From the NCBI GenBank assembly GCA_040758525.1, contig JBFLVQ010000040.1, forward strand, positions 1 to 28,177: a stretch of 28,177 nucleotides of DNA, in the 5' to 3' direction. The DNA is from JBFLVQ01 sp040758525 (GTDB lineage: Bacteria; Acidobacteriota; Blastocatellia; Chloracidobacteriales; JADJPF01). Both the position numbers and the translations under genes were made by a program. Below the pieces are notes generated by a model that saw only the letters and a program-made list of their open reading frames with translations, was not told the DNA's origin and made no database searches. Below are positions 1-10,900 of the stretch, in pieces (position 1 is the first letter of the stretch; each line of letters begins with the position of its first letter).

Positions 1-2861
1 ATATTGAACTGCTGCTCTGCTACCAGATAAGCTACCAATCGCTTATTGCCTGGTTCATCCTCTCTCGCTATCACTACACACTCTTGTATCGTGGGGAACT
101 GCGCTAATGCTGTTTCTATCTCACCCAACTCTATACGATAGCCTCTGATCTTGACTTGATCGTCGATTCTACCCAAGTATTCGATGTTTCCATCGGCAAG
201 GTAACGAGCCAGATCTCCTGTTCGATAGAATCTCTGCCCCTCTAACGTGACAAATCTCTCTGCGGTCAATTCTTCTCTATTAAGATATCCACGACTTATT
301 CCCGCTCCCGCGATATAGATCTCACCTGGAACACCTATTGGTACTAAATTTCTGGTGTTGTCATACAAACGCAGACTCACATTATCAAGCGGCTTACCAA
401 TAATATGTCTGATCTGCTTGTCTGTTACCGGATAGCTGGTACAAATAATTGTTGCTTCAGTAGGTCCATAGAGTTCGTGAATATCAGAAGCTCGAAATAT
501 CTGCTGCATCTTCTCAAGCAGATCGATCGGTACTAGATCACCGCCAATAAAAATCTTTCGAATATTGCTGTATTGCTTATCTTCATAACCGTGCTCAATA
601 ATAAAATTGATTATCTGACGCATCAGAGCTGGCACAGTATGGATAACGGTTACTCGCTCCAGATCATCAACAAGTTTTTTAATATTCAAAATATCTGGGT
701 TAGCCAGTATCAAAGAAGTAGCACCAGCTACTAAAGGATTGATAAGTTCAAAAAGAAAAATATCGAAAACATAGGAAGCAAGAATCGGCATTAGATCTTG
801 AGAATTGAAACTGAATTTAGCCTGACAAGTAAAGATGATATTGGAGAGGTTACCATGTTCAACCATAACACCTTTGGGGTGACCAGTTGTACCAGAGCTA
901 TAGATAAGATAGGCAAGATTATTACCAGTAACAGCACTGATTGGATTATCGCTCTGCTGGGAAGCAATGGCAGGCCAAGTAATATCAAGATAGATTGCCC
1001 GTAGATAGTCTTGAGGAAGTAGTTCGGCCAGACGCTGTTGAGTGAGCAAAATGTAGATCTGAGCATCAGCCAACATAAAAGCAAAGCGTTGTTTAGGACA
1101 GCTTGGATCAATAGGTAAGTAAGCGGCACCAGCCTTCAATACCCCCATTATCGCCACAACCATTTCAATGGAACGTTCCAGACATATCCCTACCAGCACT
1201 TCTGGTCCGGCACCCATACCTTGCAGATAATGGGCCAATTGATTGGCACGCTGATTGAGTTCTCGATAAGTCAATTTTTCCTGCTCAAATACTAGCGCGA
1301 TGGCATCTGGTGTGCGCTCTACCTGCTCTTCAAACAACTGATGAATACACTTGTCTTGTGGATAATCTACTGTTGTGTCATTCCATTCCATCAGTAGTTG
1401 ATATCGTTCTGTATCGCTTAACATTGGCACTGTGGATATATGTTGATCTGGATTGGCCAGCATTGACGTAAGTAGGTTCTGGAAATGTCTTGCCATTCTA
1501 TTTATCGTTCTTGTTTCATACAAATCCAGCGCATATTCAAATAAGCCTATAAAACCCTGCTGCGTTTCTTCCATCGAAAGTGTTAAGTCAAACTTGGCGA
1601 TATCACTCTCTATTTCATATGGCTCTACTGTTAGATCCGGTAATGTCAAACTGGCCGCAGTAGCACTACGCAACATAAACATCACTTGGAAGAGTGGGGA
1701 ACGACTAATGTCCCTAGCAGGCTGTAGCTCCTCAACCAGTTTCTCAAAGGGCAGATCTTTATGATCATGAGCACCTAGGCAGACATCCCTCACTCGCCTT
1801 ATCAATTCTAGAAAGGTCGGCTCACCCGTTAGATCGGTACGCATTACCAATGTGTTAATGAAGAATCCGATCAGGTCTTCCACCTGGCTGTTGTTGCGTC
1901 CTGCTATTGCCGTACCTATGGCAATATCGGTCTGTGCGCTATAGCGATAGAGCAGTACTTTGAACGCCGCCAGCAACACCATAAATACTGTCACACCTTG
2001 CTGTCGGCTCAACTCTCTCAGTTGTTCGACTGTTTCGCTGGGCACTTCAAAGCGCTGCATTGCACCATTGAAACTCTGCACTGCTGGTCGAGAGTGATCA
2101 GTAGGTAGTTGTAACACGACAAAGTCTGCTAACTGCTTGCGCCAATACTCTAGTTGTTGCTGTAGCTGCTCCCCTTGCAACCATTGACGCTGCCAGGTGG
2201 CAAAATCCACATATTGCACAGGCAGTTCTGCTAATGGTGAGGGCTGGTTGTTGATATAGGCACTGTAAAGTGTCGTCAACTCCTTCACCAGCACATCAAT
2301 TGACCATTGATCGCTAACGATATGATGTACAGTGAGCAAAAATATCTGCTCCCATTCTGCTAGCCTGATCAGCTTAACCCTCAACAATGGCGCTTCAGTC
2401 AGATTGAAGGGATAGGCACTCTCCTGTTGGGCTATTTCCCTGACCTTTACTTCACGCTCGTATAAGGACAAGGTTGATAGATCAACAATGGGTAAGTCGA
2501 GCCCACCAACCGAAGAGATTTTCTGAACTGGTTGCCCGTCGATTGTGGGAAAGGCAGTACGTAATGCCTCATGTCGCCTGAGGATTTCATTGAGTGACTT
2601 CTCCAATGCGGCCAAATCAAGATTGCCGCTTAGCCGCACTGCAGCAAGGATATTGTATACAGTCAGACCTGGGTACAAGTGATCTAGGAACCATAACCGC
2701 TGCTGGCTGAACGAGAGCGGATATATACCCGATTCACTTCTAGCAGATCTTACCGGAATTTGTGCCAGCTTCCTTTGCTGCCTCCTTTCGTTCAAAAGCA
2801 TCTCGAATAGCACCCGCTTTTGTGGCGGCAGATTTTGGCTCTGATCTGATCTGTCACTCAT
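1..2861 (-). CDS. Non-ribosomal peptide synthetase, C-A module (partial, 3' end outside window)
   Basis: An open frame of about 953 codons reads from ATG 2861 off the left edge without a stop. The start is supported by AGGAG six bases upstream and by an in-frame TGA just before it. About 50 residues of basic lead (PPQKRVLFEMLLNERRQQRK) precede a condensation domain at about 50-480, with SFSQQRLWFLDHL (C1) and the catalytic HHIVSDQWS (H179, H180, D184; the usual HHxxxDG glycine is Q). An adenylation domain follows from about 485: NLAYLIYSSGTTGHPKG (SGTTG loop near 655), LYGPTEAT, YRTGDLARY, GRIDDQVKIRGYRIELGEIE. By alignment to GrsA PheA the pocket reads D-I-F-H-F-G-L-I-I, with Asp700 for the alpha-amino group. 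The A10 lysine, carrier protein and everything later are outside the window. It probably condenses the polyketide from PKS-C with an amino acid. Family assignment is very secure; substrate is not. Confidence 0.96.
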   Translation of the reverse strand, partial: MSDRSDQSQNLPPQKRVLFEMLLNERRQQRKLAQIPVRSARSESGIYPLSFSQQRLWFLDHLYPGLTVYNILAAVRLSGNLDLAALEKSLNEILRRHEALRTAFPTIDGQPVQKISSVGGLDLPIVDLSTLSLYEREVKVREIAQQESAYPFNLTEAPLLRVKLIRLAEWEQIFLLTVHHIVSDQWSIDVLVKELTTLYSAYINNQPSPLAELPVQYVDFATWQRQWLQGEQLQQQLEYWRKQLADFVVLQLPTDHSRPAVQSFNGAMQRFEVPSETVEQLRELSRQQGVTVFMVLLAAFKVLLYRYSAQTDIAIGTAIAGRNNSQVEDLIGFFINTLVMRTDLTGEPTFLELIRRVRDVCLGAHDHKDLPFEKLVEELQPARDISRSPLFQVMFMLRSATAASLTLPDLTVEPYEIESDIAKFDLTLSMEETQQGFIGLFEYALDLYETRTINRMARHFQNLLTSMLANPDQHISTVPMLSDTERYQLLMEWNDTTVDYPQDKCIHQLFEEQVERTPDAIALVFEQEKLTYRELNQRANQLAHYLQGMGAGPEVLVGICLERSIEMVVAIMGVLKAGAAYLPIDPSCPKQRFAFMLADAQIYILLTQQRLAELLPQDYLRAIYLDITWPAIASQQSDNPISAVTGNNLAYLIYSSGTTGHPKGVMVEHGNLSNIIFTCQAKFSFNSQDLMPILASYVFDIFLFELINPLVAGATSLILANPDILNIKKLVDDLERVTVIHTVPALMRQIINFIIEHGYEDKQYSNIRKIFIGGDLVPIDLLEKMQQIFRASDIHELYGPTEATIICTSYPVTDKQIRHIIGKPLDNVSLRLYDNTRNLVPIGVPGEIYIAGAGISRGYLNREELTAERFVTLEGQRFYRTGDLARYLADGNIEYLGRIDDQVKIRGYRIELGEIETALAQFPTIQECVVIAREDEPGNKRLVAYLVAEQQFN

Positions 2862-3174
2862 CGTATACTCCTGGGTTGTTCAGGTTTCGTAGTGCATCTG
2901 TTGTAGAAACATCTTGAGCGTGAAAGAGACCACTGTTCCTATGGTCATTTCCTACTTCGCCTTCTCCTTCAGACTGGTTAGCTATCGCTGGAAGGTTAAG
3001 GCGCAATACAATGCTGCGAGTGGCGCGAAAGCTCTTAGGCTTTGATCAACCGTCCCATTGGCTGGTAAACGGTCTATGGCTGCCAATAATCATTGCGTAC
3101 CCTTCTACGCATAATTCATGACATCTGGTATTGCTTCAGTTTCAAAAATCTTGTCTGCCTGTTTGAATGCGATC
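2862..3174. other. Intergenic gap between PKS-C and the NRPS
   Basis: These 313 bases separate two genes of the same strand, much more than the 40-90 nt elsewhere in the cluster. The only clear signal is the AGGAG ribosome binding site of the NRPS at its left end. A 22-codon minus-strand frame begins at an ATG near 2951 and ends just before the NRPS, but its AAGGAG lies about 15 nt away and the peptide has no recognisable features. I see no convincing terminator or promoter. Confidence 0.4.
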
Positions 3175-6100
3175 CTATCTTTTCTTTCTCTTCTTGATCT
3201 CCGCTCTCACCTCTTCGTCGGAAAGCTCTTCGACAAGCATCAAGATCTCTTGCTCCTCCCTCTGTTCTGTTTCCTCAATAAGGATCTGCACTGCCATTGT
3301 CAGTGTCGCAATGGTGGGGTATTCGAAGAACCTTCCCAGAGGAAAATCGATATGATAGTTTTCGCGCAACCGAGCGACCAACCTTGCTGCCAACAACGAA
3401 TGTCCGCCCAGTTCAAAGAAATCATCATTAACACCTATTTGCTCGATGCCCAGTATTTGTTGCCAGATCTCAACGATCTCTTTCTCCATTTCACTGCTTG
3501 GAGGCACATAATCAGAATGCAGATTCGGACGTGCATGCATCTGTCCAGCAGGCTGAATATCAGCAATCAATTCGAAAACACGCTGCTGATCAAAGTTATT
3601 AGTGCTTTCAATCACACTTTGTAGATCTCTGGTGCAGACTATCACCTGAGCGATCCCTGGCCGTGAGAGAACCATTTCGAAAAGCTCTAGAGCCTCACGG
3701 TTGTCCATACCTAAGGCAAGTTCCTGCTTGAATCGGGCTTTGACCTCTAGCGGAATAGTGGGATCATCAAGCGCCGCCACCGCCATTCCCACCTCTTTCC
3801 AAGTACCCCAATTGATCGACACCTTAACTGTGCCATCGCGGCGGCTAGCAAAAGAGTCTAAAAATGCATTAGCGGCACAGTAATCTGACTGACCAAACTC
3901 ACCCAATAAAGCGCTGATTGAGGAGAAGAGCACTAGGAAATCGAGATTCAGATCCTTTGATAACTCATCTAGCACAATTAGCCCTTGAGCCTTTGGAGCG
4001 ATCACGCTGTTAACCGTTTCCGGAGTCTTGATCTGAATCAATCCTCCACCAGCAACACCTGCGGCATGTATCACTCCATTGATCTCACCAAAGCGGCACA
4101 AACTCTCATTGAATACATCCCGCATTTGTTGGGCATTGGCGACATCAGCAGTGAATGCCAATATTTCTGTGCCCATTGCTTCGAGTTTCTCTATAGTGCG
4201 GATTCTCTTGCTGATATGGTCCTGTTGGCCATGACTTTCCAACCATTGCGCCCAATTCTCTCTGGCAGGCAACGTAGAACGCCCTGTAAGGATCAATCTG
4301 GCCTGATATTTTTTGGCTAAGTATTCGGCAATAACCAACCCGACACCGCCTAATCCTCCGGTAATCAGGTAGACACCACGTGTTTTAAGTGTTCTTCTAT
4401 CTATATTAGCTTTCTCCCATTTGACCGGTTCAAATATCTGTACCCAACGGTGTCCGCCTCGGTATGCCACTATCGCCTCGTTGGCTTTGACTTGAATTTC
4501 AGTTATTATCCAATCGATCAATTTCTCTCTTTGTCCTGTCGTTTCCGGAAGCAAGATATCAATGCTGCGACAGGCGACTTTCATATACTCGCGTGGTATC
4601 ACTTTGCACATACCGAGCAGCAAAACTTTCTCTGGCTGCACTGCTTCGACTCCGACTATTTCATGCAGGTTGTTGGATACCACATCGATCTGAATCGAGG
4701 AGGCGAGCCCACGATCACCGAGTGCCTGCATTAAAAACATCAGACTGTAAAAACCTCGGTCGAGTACCATTTCCAACTCAGTTATCTCTGAGGCAGGACG
4801 ATCATCTTCAGTAATAGACCATAGGTGCAGCACCGCATCTGGAGCTTTTCCTAACGATACTAGCTCGTCGATGAGAGCGTTATAATCGTCTCTGAACCTG
4901 GGATTGATAGTGTAGGTAGTGACATTGCACTTACTAAACCGTTCACCATAAATAATCGCCATGACCGTATGACCCATCTGCTGTAAACGCTCGGCAATCC
5001 CACGCCAGAGCCCGCATTGATCGGCGAAAAGCAACCAATGGGCATGCTTTTTATTCCAGGCATTGGAATGTTCCTGCTTGGCAAGTACAGAACGCTTCCA
5101 GGAAGGCAAGTAGATCCAGTCCGTTATATCGGGCTTCTTTTGTGATACTGTTTGATCAACTACACCTATCCCAGATGGTTGTTTTAGTTCAATCCAGTAT
5201 CTCTTGCGCTCGAATGGATAAGTAGGTAGATGTAGACGATGTCGCTTTTGACCCTGATAAAAGCAGGTCCAGTCTAACTGGTATCCTGCCAACCATAACT
5301 TGCCAAGGTTGGTCATCAAGAACTGCTGCTCACAGGATTTTTCGTCTTTACCTGGTAGTGAAGCAAGAATAATTCTTTTATCTTTATGCCCCCAATGGTG
5401 GCGAGTTATTCTGCCAAGGCTCTGTCCGGGACCAACTTCAATAAGAATTGTGCCCGGCTCTTTCATTATTTCATCAATGCCATTGGAGAACCGTACTGTC
5501 TGTCGCAAGTGTCTTGACCAGTAGCTTGGATCCATGGCTTGTGCCGGCTCTATCCATTGGCCATTCACATTTGAAATAAATGGGATCTGAGGCGGCCTCA
5601 AAGTAGTTTTGCTAACCAATTCTTCAAAAGGTCTTACTATGGGATCGACCATGGTAGAATGAAAGGCGCGAGTAGTTGCCAGGGAATGGCATTCAATACC
5701 TTTTGATTCAAGCTGCCGCTGAAGACTGGCAATATCTTCGAGGGGACCGGCTATTACCGATTGTGCCTCGCCATTGACAGCAGCTAGGGAAAGGCTGCCA
5801 TTCAAAAGATGGCAGGTCTTACTCTCAGGTAAATTCACTGCCAACATTGCTCCCACCGGCAAACTCTGCATCAGCTTTCCCCGCATGCATACCAACGATA
5901 ATGCATCTTCCAGCGAAAATACGCCGGAGAGACAGGCAGCGACATATTCCCCCACACTATGGCCAAGCATAGCTTTGGGTTTCACACCCCAAGAGATCCA
6001 CAATTGCGCTATTGCGTATTCGATTGTGAATAAGGCGGGTTGAGCAAACTCTGTTTGAGCCAGTCTCTGTGCTGCTTTTGCCGTGTCACACTCGCTAGGA

Positions 6101-7830
6101 TAGAGCAGAGAGCGTAGATCTAAACCAAGTTGTAGTTCGAGCAGTTGTGAGCATTGATCTATCTGTTCGCGAAACACCGCTTCAGTGCGATAAAGCTCAA
6201 GGCCCATATTTACGTATTGCGAGCCTTGGCCAGGAAACATAAACACTACAGTCTGCCCGCCTGTCTCCTGGACTGCAGATATCACTTGCCCAGGTAATTG
6301 GGATTCGAGCGCATTGATTGCGTCCTTTCTATCGCAACAAACCAACAGACGTTTATGAGGGAAATTTTTGCGGCCGACCTGAAGGGTATAGGTGATATCT
6401 GCAAGTTCTGCCGAAGCACAGATCTTTAAGTATTCTGTTAAATTCGCAGTCGCCAACTCAAGCGCGCTTCCAGTCTTTGCCGAAAGAAGCAGTAACTGCC
6501 ATTTTCGGCCAGTATCGGAAGGCGTTGGTAATGGCGCTTGCTCAAGAATGATATGGGCGTTAGTGCCACCGATGCCGAAAGAGCTGACACCAGCCCTACG
6601 GGGAAAGTCACTGACATTCCATGATGACAGGCACTCGTTGACATAAAAAGGGCTGTCGTGAAAATTGATCTGAGGGTTCGGCTCGCGGTAATGAAGACTT
6701 GGCGGCAACATTCCATTCTTCAGCGCAAGCACAGCTTTAATCAGGCTGGCAATGCCTGCAGCGGCATCTAGATGACCAAGGTTGGTCTTCACTGAACCGA
6801 TCGCGCAGAAATTCTTCGATTCAGTACTGACGCGAAAGGCTTTGGTAAGTGCGCGAATCTCTATTGGGTCACCAATCGCTGTACCTGTACCATGCGTCTC
6901 TATGTAACTGATCGTGGCGGCATCAACTTCAGCATTGGCCAATGCCTCTAGGATAACCTCGGCCTGACCATTAACGCTGGGAGCAGTGAAACTGGCCTTT
7001 AATGCTCCATCATTGTTTGTTGCGCTGCCTTTTATTACCGCAAGAATAGTGTCACCATCTGAGACAGCATCCTCCAACCGCTTCAACAGTACTAATCCTG
7101 CGCCACTGCCAAAAACTGTTCCTTGAGCATTGGCGTCAAAAGCGCGACAATGCCCGTCTGGAGAAACTATACCGCCATGCTGGTAAAGGTAACCGGTCTT
7201 TTGAGGAATATTGATAGCAATACCACCTGCCAGCGCCATACTGCATTCACCAGTCAACAAGCTCTGACAAGCGAGATGTACAGCAACTAGTGCTGTGGAA
7301 CAGGCCGTATGTATGGTGTAGCTAGGCCCTTTCAAATTCAACTTATAAGAGATCCGGGTAGTGAGAAAACCTGGATCGTTGCCTAACCCAATTTGAAAGG
7401 CGCCTAGAGTGCGAACAAGTTCTGGGTTGGAATAGATATTAAAGAGATAAGTGTTTGCTCTGGCGCCAGCATAAACCCCGATCGCGCCTGGATAGTTTTC
7501 GCAATTGTAACCGGCCTGTTCCAGTGCCTCCCAGGCGCATTCTAGCAACAGGCGGTGTTGGGGATCCATTACTTCCGCTTCTCTAGGCGAATAACCAAAG
7601 AAAGCCGCATCGAACATTTCTGCGGCCTCCACAATGGCAGCAGCTTTGACATAACTTGGATCTTGATGAGAGACCGGATCGACTCCGGAAACCTCCAATT
7701 GGCTATCAGACAGAAAGGTTATTGATTCAACTCCATTACATAGGTTTTGCCAGAATTGATCTATATTTCTGGCACCTGGGAATCGGCAGGACATTCCGAT
7801 AATGGCGATCTCTGATCCATTCAATACCAT
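3175..7830 (-). CDS. Type I polyketide synthase, KS-AT-KR-ACP (PKS-C, third module)
   Basis: A 1,551-residue single-module PKS. The KS starts almost at the N-terminus (IAIIGMSCRFPG, residue 8). It has active-site Cys177 in HTACSTALVAVH, the His of THGTGTAIGDPIE, and KTNLGHLDAAAG. The AT has FPGQGSQYVNM, nucleophile Ser625 in GHSVGEYVAA, and RAFHS, a malonyl-CoA-like specificity motif. The post-AT linker is LPTYPFERKRYW. A structural half and then a catalytic KR follow, with an intact NADPH loop GGLGGVG at 1158-1164, HAAGVAGGG, and Ser/Tyr in LFSSISALLG and DYCAANAF. No LDD B-type signature, DH or ER is present. The carrier protein has Ser1478 in GGHSLLA, an H-containing, PCP-like version. The tail is acidic then basic (LVEELSDEEVRAEIKKRKKR). 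It starts at ATG 7830 with GAGG seven bases upstream. Expected role: one acetate unit, keto group reduced, chain passed to the NRPS. Confidence 0.95.
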   Translation of the reverse strand: MVLNGSEIAIIGMSCRFPGARNIDQFWQNLCNGVESITFLSDSQLEVSGVDPVSHQDPSYVKAAAIVEAAEMFDAAFFGYSPREAEVMDPQHRLLLECAWEALEQAGYNCENYPGAIGVYAGARANTYLFNIYSNPELVRTLGAFQIGLGNDPGFLTTRISYKLNLKGPSYTIHTACSTALVAVHLACQSLLTGECSMALAGGIAINIPQKTGYLYQHGGIVSPDGHCRAFDANAQGTVFGSGAGLVLLKRLEDAVSDGDTILAVIKGSATNNDGALKASFTAPSVNGQAEVILEALANAEVDAATISYIETHGTGTAIGDPIEIRALTKAFRVSTESKNFCAIGSVKTNLGHLDAAAGIASLIKAVLALKNGMLPPSLHYREPNPQINFHDSPFYVNECLSSWNVSDFPRRAGVSSFGIGGTNAHIILEQAPLPTPSDTGRKWQLLLLSAKTGSALELATANLTEYLKICASAELADITYTLQVGRKNFPHKRLLVCCDRKDAINALESQLPGQVISAVQETGGQTVVFMFPGQGSQYVNMGLELYRTEAVFREQIDQCSQLLELQLGLDLRSLLYPSECDTAKAAQRLAQTEFAQPALFTIEYAIAQLWISWGVKPKAMLGHSVGEYVAACLSGVFSLEDALSLVCMRGKLMQSLPVGAMLAVNLPESKTCHLLNGSLSLAAVNGEAQSVIAGPLEDIASLQRQLESKGIECHSLATTRAFHSTMVDPIVRPFEELVSKTTLRPPQIPFISNVNGQWIEPAQAMDPSYWSRHLRQTVRFSNGIDEIMKEPGTILIEVGPGQSLGRITRHHWGHKDKRIILASLPGKDEKSCEQQFLMTNLGKLWLAGYQLDWTCFYQGQKRHRLHLPTYPFERKRYWIELKQPSGIGVVDQTVSQKKPDITDWIYLPSWKRSVLAKQEHSNAWNKKHAHWLLFADQCGLWRGIAERLQQMGHTVMAIIYGERFSKCNVTTYTINPRFRDDYNALIDELVSLGKAPDAVLHLWSITEDDRPASEITELEMVLDRGFYSLMFLMQALGDRGLASSIQIDVVSNNLHEIVGVEAVQPEKVLLLGMCKVIPREYMKVACRSIDILLPETTGQREKLIDWIITEIQVKANEAIVAYRGGHRWVQIFEPVKWEKANIDRRTLKTRGVYLITGGLGGVGLVIAEYLAKKYQARLILTGRSTLPARENWAQWLESHGQQDHISKRIRTIEKLEAMGTEILAFTADVANAQQMRDVFNESLCRFGEINGVIHAAGVAGGGLIQIKTPETVNSVIAPKAQGLIVLDELSKDLNLDFLVLFSSISALLGEFGQSDYCAANAFLDSFASRRDGTVKVSINWGTWKEVGMAVAALDDPTIPLEVKARFKQELALGMDNREALELFEMVLSRPGIAQVIVCTRDLQSVIESTNNFDQQRVFELIADIQPAGQMHARPNLHSDYVPPSSEMEKEIVEIWQQILGIEQIGVNDDFFELGGHSLLAARLVARLRENYHIDFPLGRFFEYPTIATLTMAVQILIEETEQREEQEILMLVEELSDEEVRAEIKKRKKR

Positions 7831-7913
7831 GGTTTACCCTCGCGCTTTATACAGATAGATCGTGAAATAATCTCTCAGCGATACCGAAAGGGTCACGGCA
7901 TAACTGCTTACCT

Positions 7914-10900
7914 TCAAACCTCCCGTTGTCTTTTTTTGGCGAGTTGCTTCTCTTGATAATTTTTGCGTCTAGCCTGCCGTTCCTCTCTCTGTTGGCTTTG
8001 GGAGATATGCTGGCTCGCTGTCTCACAGGCAAGTTCTGGTGCAATCAGTTTTGCCAGTGACCGTATCGTTAATCCCTCATAGAGATTGACAACAGGAATC
8101 TCCATCTTCAGTTGCTGTTTTAATTGGGCACTAACCTGAATTGCCACTAGCGAGTCACCGCCAAGATCGAAGAAGTTGTCGTTTACCCCTATCATCTCCA
8201 GGCCTAGAGCTTGCTGCCAGATCGTGTAGATAGATGTCTCCAATGCGTTGGCTGGCGCAACATATGGTGTCGGCAGATTTGGCCGAGGATGAAATGATGG
8301 GTTGGTTTCACGCTTTAGGTCTTTGCGCAGACCTAGCACCATATCAGGATTGATCCATTGCTCTATTCTGGCGAGTAGATCGGTTGTTGATACGATCAAC
8401 CTGCTTAATGGAGGCAGAGAAAAGACTAGACGAATCGCTTCCAACCCTTCCTTATGCGCAATGGCAAACTTATGAGAATGAATCGCTGAGCCATTATCCA
8501 TAACTTGCCAGGCATCCCAATTCACAGTAATCCAGCAGGTATCGCCTGCTCTATTGCGATTGCGTGCGAAGGCGTCGATCAAATGGTTTGCACAAGAGTA
8601 TGTAACTGTGCCTAAACCGCCTAGAACAGTCGATAGAGAGGAGCAAATCAAGCAAAAATCGAGTTTTATATTGCGCAACGCCTTTTCCAGTGCATACAGG
8701 TCCGCTATCGTGCGCTCGAATTGATGGTGGCAATCACGCTCATCTACCTCTGGAATAAGCCTGAAAAATTCTTCTTCATTAAATCCTGATGAATAGATCA
8801 CTCCATTGATAGTACCGAATTGCCGGACAGTTTCTCTGATCGCCGCCTCTATGCCTGTTTCAAAGCAGAGGATCTTACTATTACCCTCAAACTGCTGTAG
8901 CTTGCTTTTGCCACGATTTGATAGATCATTGACAACGGCCAGTGTCGCGTTTTTTTCGTAAGCCAAATAGTGTGCTAATGCCAATATGGGACCGTCCATT
9001 GTGCCGGTGATTATATAAACTCCCCCTTCAGTTGCTATTGCCGATGTCCCATTGTTGTCACAGACTAATGGTTCATATGTATTAACCCAGCGCTGATCAC
9101 CTCGATAGGCGACCATTTGCTTTGGTTTTTCTATATCAATCTCGGCAAGCACTCTATCAATCAATCTCGACAATCCAGTTGATATATGCTCCGGCAGACA
9201 CACATCAATACACTGACAGGTGAGATTAGGTATTTCTTGGGGGATAACCTGGCATGCGCCCAGTATTGTAGCCTTCTCCTGACAACAGAACTCATTGTCT
9301 GTGACAGCGAGTAGATGGTTGGAGACAACCGTGAACCTTATAGGTTTTGGTGCTGTCCGCTCCAATGCCTGAGCCAGAAAAAGTATACTGTAAAAACCAT
9401 CGCGCTGTGCTTGTTTGAAACTGTCGCCATTTGCCTGGACAGGTTTATTTGGGGAGAGGCTCCATAGATGGATAATTACGTCTGGCATCCTGTCAGTATC
9501 AAGAAGTGTCTGTATCAACGCCTGATAGTCGTCCCGCTTACTTGGATCAATCGATCCTGTCCAGTCTCTACCAAGATTGATATGCGTGCCCACTTTCACA
9601 GTGGTGACTTTCTGCCCATAGCCTCTTAACCGTTGAGCAATCTCGCAGCCTAGACCAACCTCATCCTCAAATATCAAATATGAATTTTGTTCTTGAGATG
9701 AGTACGCTTGTCTTGTTTTAAGAGGTAATGTTGTTCTCCAGATGGGAAGGTAGAACCATTCCTGAATATCTTTTTTATCGGTTGCTTCTGTCCCCCTCGG
9801 CTGCATCTTGGCTGGTGCCGTTACTGCATCAACCCAATAGCGCTCCTTTTCAAAAGGATATGTCGGTAACACGATCTTGCGCCGCTGCTCACCAGCGTAA
9901 AAACTGGTCCAATCAACTGAGGCGCCGGAAAGCCATAATTTCCCCAGTGCTCTTAACAACTGCGATAGATCTGTCTCTTCGCTGGCTGTTGGTTCAAGCG
10001 AAGCCACCACTGTGGCTTTGCTGCCTGCAGGATGTCGCTTGGCAAGTCTGCTCAACGTTTCTCCAGGTCCTACTTCCAACAAGATCCTGCTATGGTCCTT
10101 TAGTAGTTCGTTCAACCCTTCACTAAACCTGACCGTCTGTCTCAGATGCCTGCCCCAGTAGTTGGCATCGCCTGCTTGTGCCTCTGTAATCCAACTACCG
10201 GTGACATTCGAAATGTAAGGAAGCTTTGGTACACCCAAGGTCACTCTTTTCACTGCTTCAACCCAATGGTCGATGATTGGCGCCATCATCTGCGAATGGA
10301 ACGCATGCCCAACTTTCAACCGTCGGCAAGCTACGCCTTCCCTAGAAAGCTGTTCTTGTAATTCTTCAATCTCCATTAACGACCCTGAAACAACACAAAG
10401 AGATGGGCCATTGACAACGGCTATTGACACGCTTTCACCGAATCTTGAAACAATCTCCGCTTCACTCATTGGTATGGTCAGCATCGCTCCTGCTGCCATC
10501 TGCTGAATAAGCTTTCCTCGCACGCAGACCAGCGACAGCGCATCTGCGATCGAGAGCACGCCGGAAAGAGTAGCAGCAACAAACTCGCCTATGCTGTGAC
10601 CGATCATAGATTCGGGAACCACGCCCCAGCTCATCCACAACTTTGCTAGCGCATACTCGATAACAAATAGCGCAGGCTGAGTAACTGCAGTCTGATCCAA
10701 TTGCCTGGCAGCATCGGCGTAGTATCGATCTTCAGGATAAAGCACCGACCGCAGGTCAAATCCCAATCCTGTCTTCAGAGCCTCTGCGCATTGATCTACC
10801 TGCTGTCTGAATACCGGCTCGTTTCTATAGAGGTCCAGGCACATATTCACATACTGAGATCCCTGCCCAGTAAACATAAACACGACTGGCTGGTCATTCT

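Noticed and set aside
3118..3624. Plus-strand frames inside the PKS and NRPS genes, this one the longest (168 codons)
   Set aside because: They lie antisense to well-supported PKS/NRPS coding, have no family features and start without ribosome sites.
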